From NCBI GenBank assembly GCA_001972305.1, contig BDDD01003333.1, forward strand, positions 62,001 to 126,000: 64,000 nt of DNA, read 5' to 3'. Within the stretch, counting starts at the first letter, position 1. Each line of letters opens with the position of its first letter. Source of the DNA: Cephalotus follicularis. Lineage: Eukaryota; Streptophyta; Magnoliopsida; Oxalidales; Cephalotaceae. Under the pieces are notes generated by a model. The model was not told the origin of the DNA and did not search any database. It saw only the letters and a list, made by a program, of their open reading frames with translations. The position numbers and the translations under genes were made by a program. Positions 41,431-52,510 of the stretch are shown piece after piece.

Positions 41431-42519
41431 CGTGTTCTGGCGCAAAATAGGTGTCAGTTGGAAGGAAATGGCAGAGCTGGACATGATGGGAACCAAGGCA
41501 CGCATCCTTAGACGTGTTGGCCATGCAAAAGGGACCTTGACAGCTGTTGTTAACCCCAGAATTAAGGCCTTGCATGCCTTCCTTCACCTGCACAATCTGC
41601 AATTAAGAGAAAAATAATGAAATGAGAGATGCATGTGAGAGAGAGAAGGAAATGAGAGAAGGAGGAGTTAAGGATTCTGGCGAGTTTAAAGATTCCTAAA
41701 GACTTTATATCAACTGTTGATTTGAGAGATGAGTGTTAGAAAACACTAAGTGAAGAGAGGGCTTGCTAAAGATTATTGGAGCTTGCATTTGAGGATTTGG
41801 GAGCTCAAAGTGTAAATTGAAAGCTTAGAGTGCAAAAGGGGACTTGGAAGCTTTGGACTTCTCCTGGTAAGTGTCCCATTCGAACTCACTGTTAAAGTGA
41901 TGATAGAGTGACTGGGAATGTTTAATATCTTCTATCCATAATGCTACAACTAGAAATGATAATGATAGGGATTAAGGAATAATGGACATGAAGCTTAGTG
42001 GAGATTATGACCTCTAATTTGAATTGTAATTAGTTGTAGGGACATATGCCTACTGACTCTCTTAAGTGTATATATGCATCCTCTGTCAATGTATTAAGAT
42101 CAAAGAATCCGAAATTGAATGATAGTTGACAAGGAGTTCAAAAAGGGAAATTGTAATATGGAAGTTTAAGACTTAAGGAATGGATAATAGGCTACTGTTA
42201 GAACATCTATTGTAGCTGGATAATCTAGTTAAACCTCCTGGTACTAATGCATGTGTTCATAAACATGCATACATAGATTGTTTCTGCTGGATTGAAAGAT
42301 TGTTGGTGAAAAGCTTGGAAACATAAAGTGAAGGATCAATTCCAAACTGATCTTGGGATAAGCTATTGAGGTAGGGGATTTTGACATGTTTTTGAACATA
42401 TAACATGTATAATATGTAGGGATGGATTGTACTTTATTGCATGTCGTATTGAATTGAGTTTAGATTGAATTTATGCATCCCCTATTTTGAAAATGCTCCT
42501 GGAATTCGTATAAAACCCA

Positions 42520-42665
42520 GAAGCGTCGACGCTTACACGTGACAGCCGACGCTTTGGTACAAAAATAGCATAGTTAAGGCTTAGAATGTGGACGCCGAAG
42601 TGTTAGTGTCGACGCCTAGCCATTGACCGTCGACGCTTACCTGGAAACTATCGACGCTTTAGAAC
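42520..42665. promoter_or_regulatory. S1 palindrome block 2 (GCGTCGACGC type)
   Basis: AGCGTCGACGCTTA (near perfect palindrome), AGCCGACGCTTTG, AGTGTCGACGCC, ACCGTCGACGCTTA and CTATCGACGCTTTAG. Confidence 0.78.
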
Positions 42666-43394
42666 AGTAGGTGCAGAAATTTGTAAATTGATCAATTGAA
42701 TTGTTTGTGGTTGCAAATATCCCTGATATGTTATATTGTAACCATTATTACTATTATAGGGTAAAATTCTCACTGTTATGAATACATATTCAAGAGTTTT
42801 ACCAACCTAATACTTAAAGCATAAACAATGATTTGTAAACGGTTTTCTAATAGAAAATCTTATTATCATACCAATTGTTATTTTCCCCTTAATAGAGGCA
42901 CTGTTACTGTTTTGTTCTCCAATTGAGAACCGCTATTGAATTGATATCGTTTTCCTCTAATGAGGTGTACGATAAATGAATTGTTATATGTTTCTAAAGA
43001 AAACAACTTTTATATTGCATATTACTGATATATGTAATATTATTATTGAAATGCTTGAATTGTTTGTCTATGTTATTACCGTAGTTGAGTGATGGAGGAT
43101 GTCACTGACTACGGATATGATCCTGGGTGCCAGGAGTTGGCCAGAGTATCACCCAAACTTGTCTGCATTGCAGAGCTTATTTGTTAAACTACCCGCCAAC
43201 GCCGGTAGTAAATGTTACCTGTTCTATCATCTTCGGAGAGTAAGGTGATAGTTAGGTGGTGCACAGTTGGTGCTAGGAGTTAGCGACATGTGACACCCAA
43301 TTGAGGATGAATTGATTGTACCCTTGTGCGGTATTCTTGCATTGTATTGTCTATGGCCACTTGGCATGATTGCGTATATATTGAACATCTTTAT

Positions 43395-43426
<32 letters not shown>

Positions 43427-43491
43427 GACATTTCATTATCTGTCATGCATATTTACATTTATAGATTCATCTCCATGCTTTATCTACCTAC

Positions 43492-43516
43492 TTAGCCAAG
43501 TGAGGACAACGGCTAA
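43492..43516 (+). other. Conserved LTR hairpin, S1 copy
   Basis: TTAGCC-AAGTGAGGACAAC-GGCTAA, the same stem and nearly the same loop as in E1 and B. Confidence 0.7.
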
Positions 43517-43860
43517 CCCCCTACAATTTCAGATTAAGCGAAGACCTTGGAGATCGCCGCTGAAGCTTGGAGAGCTTCTGCTTTTATCTTAAGGTTGTTT
43601 TTTTCCTTTATGATGTATTGTATTGTATCGAACGGATCACATCCCGTGTTTATGTTGTATTTCCCTTGTTTAAGGATAATTGTTGGATTATGCCCGCACG
43701 TAGTATGGGCTGCGTGCAGATGACTTGTATTGATATTCCGGCTTATCGAATGCTTCCGCAAATGTTATTTATGGATTGTTGCTGGAATATTATTATGCTT
43801 ATATCTGATATCACCATATATGCTTGTCTGTAATGGAATTTGGAATAACGGGGTGTGACA

Positions 43861-43865
43861 GAAAC
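43861..43865. repeat. Target site duplication of S1 (right)
   Basis: GAAAC, identical to 41128-41132. Confidence 0.95.
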
Positions 43866-44244
43866 TCCAACCGAGCTTCAACTACTTTCGCTCCAACCAA
43901 GTGAATACAAGTTTGCTCCAACCGAGCAATACAAGAGACAACCTCTCTTGTTTATATGTAAATGTAGTGTTTAAAGGATTTACAAATTCACAATGAATTT
44001 GTTTACAATTTAGGCTCAAAACTCACAAAGCTCTTAGTGATAGAAAATGTAAAATTGTAAAGGCTTTGTAATTGTGTGGGATTGCTTTGATATGATCTCT
44101 TATGGTGTTTTGGATGCTTAGAAGTTAGATTGATGTGCCTTGAATGTATTTTCACTTTGATTGCAAGATCACTTGTGCAAAAGCTCCATTTTGGCTTATA
44201 TACTTGTGCTTCCAACGGATCTATTTTTTAAAGTTCTGTTACAA

Positions 44245-44745
44245 TCCAGTCGGCTGAATTTCTTGGGCAGTCAGCTAGAATTGATGGCGCATTTTTCAAA
44301 TATAGCCGTTGGTGAAGGACAGTCGGCTGCTTCCTCTGGGTAGTCGGCTGGTGGAGCCTGACAGTCGGCTGGTGCTCTGTTCTAGTCGGCTGGTTGAGTT
44401 AAATTGGACTTTTGAAAACCTACTGCCAAATGTTGCATAATTGGTGACAGTCAGCTGGAAATTTTGGCAGTCAACTGGTGACCCCTGGCTGTCGACTGGT
44501 GCTCTGCTTCAGTTGGCTGGATGAGGTGTTATGAAGTTCCAAAAGCTACTGCCTGAATTTTGCACCCTTGGCAGTCAACTGGACCTCCTTGGCAGTCGGC
44601 TGTCTTATCCTGGCAGTCGACTGCTCCCCTGTGGCAGTCGGCTGGATGAAGTGTACCTGTAGTTCCTGGAGCTCCTTCAAGAACCAGTCGACTACTCAAC
44701 CATGGCAGTCGGCTGCCCAACCTAGGCAGTCGGCTGGATTGCCCT
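44245..44745. promoter_or_regulatory. D U3 palindrome array (CAGTCGACTG/CAGTCGGCTG type)
   Basis: About 18 sites of CAGTCGGCTG, CAGTCAGCTG, CAGTCGACTG and CAGTCAACTG recur every 15-40 bases, just upstream of the TATA box on the minus strand. The 5' LTR carries the same array at 53000-53515. Confidence 0.87.
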
Positions 44746-44900
44746 GTATCTGCAGAAATAGCCTTTTGCACACTTTGGACATAAAATCAAGTGAGTATAT
44801 GAAATTATAGTTCAGAGAATTATGCATACAAGTATTATATGTTTGTTAATCATCGAAATAACACATGTTAAGACAATTAACGGGGTGGCAAAGGCCAACA

Positions 44901-45517
44901 ATCTCCCCATTTTTGATGATTGACAAAACATACACATTTTTGCATAGTTTTTTACTAACTACCATTTTAACATCCAAGGTTTAATATAATCAATTCTATG
45001 CATAAAGCATATCAGAATATACTTGCTCAACACTAGATTTTACACATTATCTCAATGAACAACTGAATGCAACTTCAACAATATAGCATTTACAAAGTGC
45101 AAAACATTTATGCAACTTTCCAAACATTTCTCCCCAAATGCAAGTGCAATCATTTCTCCCCTTATGCAAAACATTCAAAACATTCATATTTCACCCCCTT
45201 TTTGTCAACCAACAAAAAGATAAACGAAAGCTCCCCCTCAACCAAAGCATGTGATTGAAGAGCTCCCCCTCAACATATGCATACATATTCAATTAAACGA
45301 ATGCGAAGAGTAACATTGTACAAGCAATAACATAATCCACATTCATTCAATACAGGAAGGTGAAGATCTAAACACATTATCATTAAGCAAAAGTGGCAAT
45401 TACATGAACCAACTTTAAATTGTCTGTTTCAAAAACACATTTCATCAACAACCGAAGAAATACATTACATAATCAAGTTCAAAAATACAATGAAAACATG
45501 AAATGCAGCAATGTAGC
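44901..45517 (-). promoter_or_regulatory. D polypurine tract and 3' untranslated spacer
   Basis: The minus-strand AAAAATGGGGAGAT directly precedes the LTR at 44900. Additional purine runs (plus-strand CCCCCTTTTT, 45194-45203, and CTCCCCCTCA, 45231-45240 and 45261-45270) lie further in. No gene is seen to 45517. Confidence 0.78.
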
Positions 45518-46630
45518 TCAAGATGATCCGGGAGGAGGGTTTTGAGGAAAAGCATTTTGGAACATCTGGATAAGAGTGGCTTGACCCTCAAAAATCTGGA
45601 CCACTCTTCCTCTAAGGTAATCAATGTCGGCTTGAGCCAAATCCATCCTAGCCTGAAGAGACTCCAGAGTAAGTCTGCGGCTGCTGCTGCTGCTTGCTCC
45701 AACATTTGGTCGCATTTCAAATTGTTGACCATCATCATCCTCTTCTTCCTCATCATCCCCTCCAGCTCTTACATTAGCCGGTTCCCTCACTTGTTCTCTT
45801 CCCTCAGCCTGTTCCTTCACCCTCATACCATCCTCAAATATGATATTGCAATTTCTAAGCCCAGCTTTGTTTATTAGTTGCTTATGGGATGGTTTAACCG
45901 TATGCTCATCATCGGGTATTTCTAAGTTAAGGGATGCTAGGATCCTACTTATGAGCATTGGGTAAGGAATGTGGTTGGGTCTAGACAACATGTGATTAAT
46001 AATGAGATATGGGAGGTTCACAAGGGTGCCATTTTTTATGCACGCAACGAATTTAAGGTCTCGCTCGGAAGGAAGAGTGTGCGAGCCTTCTCTTGGTAAA
46101 AGTGTGTTTGTGACAACCAATAGGAGAATGCGGGTGGCTATAGGTAAATGGCAACTAGTTACGGTCATGATTGGGTTAAAGTCGGGGCATTCCAAGCAAA
46201 TGCCAATTGCTTCCAATTTCTCAACATCATTAAAGTGTGTAATACCAGAATTGGGAATACCTAGGGTTTCGGCAATGAGCTCGGGAGTTATGGACACTGG
46301 ATTACCTAAGATAAAGGAATTGGCTACACAGGTTGTAGAATTATCAAGATTGGCATAAAAGAGTTTGACAAGCCTAGGGTATATGGTGTGTGATGAGAAT
46401 AAATAATCAAACTATCCCATTCCCTCTAACCAAGACTTAATAATTGCAATATTACTAACTAAAATATCACTAGATAACCACTTCTCATTGTACAATTTAA
46501 CAAAGTTAATTACGAAGTGATACCTAGTTTCTTTCTCCTTGGAGAGAAAGAGTTCATTGTCGTAGTCAATAATGCCTTGAGAAGCCCGTGGTTGCCTTGT
46601 GGCTATGCTCTTTCGTCTCTTTGAGGCCAT
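45518..46630 (-). pseudogene. D 3' accessory ORF (putative plant transposon protein)
   Basis: The minus-strand ATG at 46628-46630 begins MASKRRKSIATRQPRASQG, again a basic start. A TAG at 46412-46414, in the context GGA-ATG-GGA-TAG, breaks the frame. The larger part (46297-45518) matches the family plan seen in C: SITPELIAETLGIPNSG, ATRILLLVVTNTLLP, CIKNGTLVNLPYLIINHML, then an acidic stretch and the C-terminal helix SLQARMDLAQADIDYLRG. It has the same orientation and position as in C and X. No membrane segment or signal peptide is visible. Confidence 0.77.
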
Positions 46631-46734
46631 ATGGATTGATTGCATGTTGATTGTAGAGAGTTTTAGGGTTTTAGGTAGTTTTAGAGTGAGAGAGTGTGGG
46701 AGAAATAATGGGAAATCGGGTTTTTAAAACCTGA

Positions 46735-46830
46735 TTACCGTGCCTCCGGTCGACTGGGCTCTATTGGCCAATCGGCTGGCTGTTAGGCAGTCGACTAGAC
46801 AATGAGTCCAGTCGGCTGGTTTCTGCAAAT
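46735..46830. promoter_or_regulatory. D internal palindrome array upstream of the accessory ORF
   Basis: CCGGTCGACTGG, CCAATCGGCTGG, GGCAGTCGACTAG and CCAGTCGGCTGG lie between the accessory ATG (46630) and the pol stop (47037). They match the D LTR array in type. Confidence 0.82.
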
Positions 46831-47005
46831 TTGGAAAATGCAGAAAATTGCCTATCCCTTTCAATTGTAAACCTTTAGTTAGCTATTATGGACTAATAGC
46901 AACTTAGGTACATGAGCTAATTGATGTAATTGAGTTAAAAACTCAATGTTAAATGCATGATAGATTTTGAAAAACATTTTTCATACCAAATCACACAACA
47001 TTTAG

Positions 47006-48714
47006 CAAATCATTACAATTGCACATATGATGAGAGTCAAGAGGGATTTTGCATACCTAGCTCCCTTCGCAATGTGCAGAACCTCTCATTGTCCAAAGGT
47101 TTTGTAAAAATATCTGCAACTTGATTCAAGGTGTCAATATATTCAAGAAAAATATCTCCTTTTTCAATATGATCTCTAAGAAAATGATGTCTTATTTCAA
47201 TATGTTTAGACTTAGAGTGTTGAACAGGATTTTTACTTAAATTAACAGCACTAGTATTATCACATTTTATACATACATTTTTAATGCTAATGCCAAAATC
47301 ACAAAGTTGTTGTTTTAACCACAAAACTTGTGCACAACAATTTTCTGCCGCTACATATTCGGCTTCGGTGATCGAAAGAACAACACTATTTTGTATCTTA
47401 GAAAACCATGACACTAAAGAGTTGCCAAGAAATTGGCAAGTGTCACTAGTGCTCTTTCTATCTAGTTTACAACCACCATAATCAGCATCGGAAAATGCAT
47501 GTAAATTAAACAAAGAATCATTTGAATAGAATAGACCAAGTAAAGGGGTGTATGCAAGATATCTAAAGATTCGCTTAACCGCAATTAAGTGAGAGTCTTT
47601 AGGTAAAGATTGAAACCTAGCACATAGACATACACTAAACATAATATCCGGTCTACTTGCGGTAAGATAAATAAGAGATCCTATCATGCTTCTATATAGT
47701 TTTTGATCTACCTCTTTACCATTCTCATCTTTGTCGAGTTTGGTCATTGTGCTCATCGGAGTCTTGCAAGGCTTTGAGTTTTCCATTCCAAATCATTTGA
47801 GTAGATCCTTTGTGTATTTGGATTGGTTGATGAATGTGCCTTCATTTCCTTGTTGGATTTGAAATCCAAGGAAGTACTTGAGTTCACCCATCATACTAAT
47901 CTCAAATTCACCTTGCATAGTGTTAGCAAACTCAACGCAAAGAGAATCATTAGTAGAACCGAAAATAATGTCATCTACATAAATTTGCACAATTAGAATA
48001 TCATTAAGTTTGGTTTTTACAAAAAGAGTTTTATCAACTAAACCTCTTTTAAAATCATTTTCCAAGAGAAATTTTGAAAGCCTTTCATACTAAGCTCTTG
48101 GTGCTTGCTTTAAGCCATAAAGTGCTTTTGACAATTTGAAAACATGGTTGGGAAAATGTATATTTTCAAAACCCAGAGGTTGTTTAACATAAACTTTCTC
48201 ATTTATAATACCATTTAAAAATGCACTTTTAACAACCATTTGATACAATTTAAATCCTTTAAAACATGCAAAGGCCATTAACAATCTAATTGCTTCTAAT
48301 CTAGCTACGGGAGCAAAAGTTTCATCATAGTCAATGCCTTCTTCTTGACTATAACCTTGTGCAACTAATCTAGCCTTATTTCCAATAACCAACCCATTTT
48401 CATCCATTTTATTTCTAAAAATCCATTTTGTTCCAATGATGGATTGATTTGGAGGCCTAGGAACTGGGGACCAAACATTACTTTTGTCAAATTGGTTTAG
48501 TTCCTCTTGCATGGCCACAATCCAACAATCATCTTTTAAAGCATCAAAAATATTTTTGGGTTCAACATTAGAAATGAAAGCTACATTGTCACAATACTCC
48601 CTAAGAGAAGAACAAGTTCTTACCCCTTCGGTAGGATTACCGATTACCTCGTTGTCTTTTACATACTCTCTTTCTCTTCTTGCTACGGGTTCCTTGGTGA
48701 CTTGAGTTTGTTGA
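47006..48714 (-). pseudogene. pol: D RT and RNase H, tandem copy 1 (1709 bp)
   Basis: This copy holds the RNase H end (47786-47037: AFSDADYGGCKLDRKST, QVADIFTKPLDNERFC), then RT with [13 protein letters not shown] (within 48065-47793) and [39 protein letters not shown] (48749-48090). Stops lie after KQAPRA (TAG for Trp) and DLLK (TGA for Arg). A second copy begins at 48715, apparently base for base identical. Confidence 0.93.
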
Positions 48715-50423
48715 CAAATCATTACAATTGCACATATGATGAGAGTCAAGAGGGATTTTGCATACCTAGCTCCCTTCGCAATGTGCAGAACCTCTCATTG
48801 TCCAAAGGTTTTGTAAAAATATCTGCAACTTGATTCAAGGTGTCAATATATTCAAGAAAAATATCTCCTTTTTCAATATGATCTCTAAGAAAATGATGTC
48901 TTATTTCAATATGTTTAGACTTAGAGTGTTGAACAGGATTTTTACTTAAATTAACAGCACTAGTATTATCACATTTTATACATACATTTTTAATGCTAAT
49001 GCCAAAATCACAAAGTTGTTGTTTTAACCACAAAACTTGTGCACAACAATTTTCTGCCGCTACATATTCGGCTTCGGTGATCGAAAGAACAACACTATTT
49101 TGTATCTTAGAAAACCATGACACTAAAGAGTTGCCAAGAAATTGGCAAGTGTCACTAGTGCTCTTTCTATCTAGTTTACAACCACCATAATCAGCATCGG
49201 AAAATGCATGTAAATTAAACAAAGAATCATTTGAATAGAATAGACCAAGTAAAGGGGTGTATGCAAGATATCTAAAGATTCGCTTAACCGCAATTAAGTG
49301 AGAGTCTTTAGGTAAAGATTGAAACCTAGCACATAGACATACACTAAACATAATATCCGGTCTACTTGCGGTAAGATAAATAAGAGATCCTATCATGCTT
49401 CTATATAGTTTTTGATCTACCTCTTTACCATTCTCATCTTTGTCGAGTTTGGTCATTGTGCTCATCGGAGTCTTGCAAGGCTTTGAGTTTTCCATTCCAA
49501 ATCATTTGAGTAGATCCTTTGTGTATTTGGATTGGTTGATGAATGTGCCTTCATTTCCTTGTTGGATTTGAAATCCAAGGAAGTACTTGAGTTCACCCAT
49601 CATACTAATCTCAAATTCACCTTGCATAGTGTTAGCAAACTCAACGCAAAGAGAATCATTAGTAGAACCGAAAATAATGTCATCTACATAAATTTGCACA
49701 ATTAGAATATCATTAAGTTTGGTTTTTACAAAAAGAGTTTTATCAACTAAACCTCTTTTAAAATCATTTTCCAAGAGAAATTTTGAAAGCCTTTCATACT
49801 AAGCTCTTGGTGCTTGCTTTAAGCCATAAAGTGCTTTTGACAATTTGAAAACATGGTTGGGAAAATGTATATTTTCAAAACCCAGAGGTTGTTTAACATA
49901 AACTTTCTCATTTATAATACCATTTAAAAATGCACTTTTAACAACCATTTGATACAATTTAAATCCTTTAAAACATGCAAAGGCCATTAACAATCTAATT
50001 GCTTCTAATCTAGCTACGGGAGCAAAAGTTTCATCATAGTCAATGCCTTCTTCTTGACTATAACCTTGTGCAACTAATCTAGCCTTATTTCCAATAACCA
50101 ACCCATTTTCATCCATTTTATTTCTAAAAATCCATTTTGTTCCAATGATGGATTGATTTGGAGGCCTAGGAACTGGGGACCAAACATTACTTTTGTCAAA
50201 TTGGTTTAGTTCCTCTTGCATGGCCACAATCCAACAATCATCTTTTAAAGCATCAAAAATATTTTTGGGTTCAACATTAGAAATGAAAGCTACATTGTCA
50301 CAATACTCCCTAAGAGAAGAACAAGTTCTTACCCCTTCGGTAGGATTACCGATTACCTCGTTGTCTTTTACATACTCTCTTTCTCTTCTTGCTACGGGTT
50401 CCTTGGTGACTTGAGTTTGTTGA
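48715..50423 (-). pseudogene. pol: D RT and RNase H, tandem copy 2 (1709 bp)
   Basis: The translations of the three open stretches (49495-48746, 49774-49502, 50509-49799) are identical to those of copy 1 over the shared unit, stops included. On its upstream side this copy continues into the rest of pol (VEIDKIEEEGAHEEEIQQ), so it is the original 5' neighbour. Exact identity in an otherwise decayed element means either a very recent duplication or an assembly duplication. Confidence 0.93.
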
Positions 50424-51837
50424 ATTTCCTCTTCATGTGCACCTTCTTCTTCAATCTTGTCAATTTCAACATCTTCTTTGGAGATGTCCAAGCCTTCCAT
50501 TTGCTCCAATATACCTACATCATCAACAATTTCTCCCTTTCTCGAAGCACTATTAGACTCTTCAAATAAAACATGAATAGATTCTTCAATAATAAGAGTT
50601 CTTTTATTGAAAACTCTATAAGCTTTAGAGTTTAAAGAGTAGCCTAGAAAAATTCCTTCATCACTCTTGCATCGAATTTTCCAAGATTATCTTGCCCATT
50701 GTTTAAAATAAAAACTTTACAACCAAAAGGTCTCAAATGACTAACATTTGGTTTTCAATCATTAAAAAGTTCATATGGGGTTTTCTTTAAAATCGACCGA
50801 ATCATTACTCTATTTATTATATAGCACGCGGTGTTCACGGCTTCGGCCCAAAGGTATTTTGGAAATTTGTTTTCACAAAGCATGGTTCTCCCCATTTCTT
50901 CTAGAGTTCTATTCCTCCTTTCAACAACACCATTTTGTTGAGGAGTTCTAGGAGCCGAGAAGTTATGGTGAATACCTAGTTCATTACAAAAAGTTTAAAA
51001 ACCAAGGTTTTCAAATTCTTTACTGTGATCACTACGAATGCTTATAATAGATAGACTCTTTTCATTTTGAATACGTCTACCAAATTTAACGAAGGAATCT
51101 AAAGCATCACTCTTTAAAGCTAAGAAAATAACCCAAGTAAATCTAGAATAATCATCTACAATAACTAGGCCATATTGTTTTCCACCAATGCTTAGAGTTC
51201 TTGTTGGTTCAAACAAGTCAATGTGTAAGAGTTGTAAAATTCTAGTGGTAGAAACAACATTTTTGGCTTTAAAGGAAGTTCTTGTTTGTTTGCCTTGTGC
51301 ACAAGCATCACATAGTTTGTCATTTTCAAATTTCATTTTAGGCAAACCAATGACTAAATATTTTCTAGAAAGTTTAGCAAGAACATCCATGCTAGCATGG
51401 CCTAACCTTCTATGCCAAAGCCATTTATCATTTGTATTAGCATTAAAGCACACATCTTTGGAAAACATTTCCTTTAAATAAACAACATACACATTTCCTT
51501 GCCTATGACCAACAAACTTTAAATCATTGGTGCTAATGTCAATTATGTGACAAAAAGAGGATTCAAAGTTAATCTTATATCCTTTATCACACAATTGGCT
51601 AACACTAAGCAAATTATGCTTAAGGCCTACAACATAAGAAACATTTTCAATCAAAGTATTGAATTTTTTACCTATAGAGCCAATGCCAACAATTTTGGCT
51701 TTGTTGTTATCTCCAAAGGTGACCTTTCCTCCATCAACTTCTTCAAGATCAATGAAGAAGCTTTTGTCACCGGTCATGTGCTTTGAGCACCCGTTATCCA
51801 CGTACCAAGGTTCTTCCTCCTTGTGGTTTGCTCGCAA
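50424..51837 (-). pseudogene. pol: D protease and integrase
   Basis: The minus-strand frame 51837-50995 begins at the protease active site WYVDNGCSKHMTGD, where DSG has become DNG. It continues through GLKHNLLSVSQLCDKG and the integrase zinc region (WHRRLGHASM, CDACAQGKQTRTSF). The first catalytic Asp lies in LLHIDLFEP, where the family has DLFGP, and the second in IRSDHSKEFEN. The rest of integrase (50994-50510; GVVERRNRTLEEM is readable) is broken by stops and frameshifts. Confidence 0.88.
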
Positions 51838-52510
51838 ACATTGTTCCCCCTACAAAAACGTCAATTGGTTTTGATCTTGGTAACCATTGTTTATTGAGTC
51901 CTTTAATGTTACATGTTTGTTTTATTGTTCCTTTTTGAACCCAAACTTGTCTAAGTGTGATAGCATTAGGAGAAGGTCTAGTATGAGAATGAAGATTAGC
52001 AATCCTTTTAAAACATTTATTCATAACATGTCCTACCTTATGGCAATATGTACAATGAGGTCTTGTTTTAGTGTTCTTTAATTTAGCCTTAACCTCTAAG
52101 GGAGCATAGCCTATACCAGTTTTATCTAGGTACGATCTTTGACTAGCTAGCATTTCCTCTAATTTCTTTCTACCTAGTGTGAATTTGCTAAAGGATTTTT
52201 CTAGGTTCACATTCTTTTCTTTGAGGGATTCTACTTCCTTCTCTAGAGCAATGTCATTACATGAAGTAGGTTTGACTACATGATCAACCTTTTTAGCAAG
52301 TTCATGTTCCAAGATACCTATATCATTTTTTAAATGCTCATTTTCAATTACTAGTAAATCCTTTTCTTTTTCAATATTAGTCATATTTTTCTTTAGTGAT
52401 GAACAATGAGAGCATTTCTTTTTAAATTCTACAAGTAATTCATCAAAGGCAAATTGTAATTCACCAAAAGTATAGGAATCATCTACCTCATTGTCGCTTT
52501 CCTCATCATC
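51794..52510 (-). pseudogene. gag: D gag, C-terminal part fused to the LTR
   Basis: The minus-strand frame reads SDDEESDNEVDDSYTFGELQ, a coiled coil (KEKDLLVIENEHLKNDIGIL) and the zinc knuckle CTYCHKVGHVMNKC, then a basic tail. The N-terminal capsid-like part, first zinc knuckle, leader and primer site are missing: the LTR at 52511 joins directly to the acidic stretch. An open frame continues a few residues into the LTR but is not meaningful. Confidence 0.85.

Larger units (their letters stand above)
41133..43860 (+). repeat. Solo LTR S1 (gypsy-type, 2728 bp)
   Basis: It starts TATAATAACCGCAATTT and ends AACGGGGTGTGACA, flanked by GAAAC on both sides with no internal region, so it is a solo LTR left by LTR-LTR recombination. 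It has GCGTCGACGC-type sites at 41283-41430 and 42520-42665, a TA microsatellite at 43400-43426 and the conserved hairpin (43492-43516). It is related to LTR G throughout (compare 43080-43310 with 63715-63950). No gene is seen. Confidence 0.93.
40999..44900 (-). repeat. D 3' LTR, split by solo LTR S1
   Basis: On the minus strand it starts TGTTGGCCTTTGCCACC at 44900. Without S1 and one GAAAC it is about 1.17 kb, matching the 5' copy (1163 bp). TATATAAG (44193-44206) is the TATA box. The end, near TTTAAATTTCCGCA (40999-41012), is uncertain. Confidence 0.88.

Noticed and set aside
43400..43426. TA run as a promoter or origin signal
   Set aside because: A plain TA microsatellite inside solo LTR S1; no further support.
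45542..45877. Plus-strand open frame of 111 residues
   Set aside because: It lies opposite the D accessory ORF and follows its codon pattern; it is a shadow.
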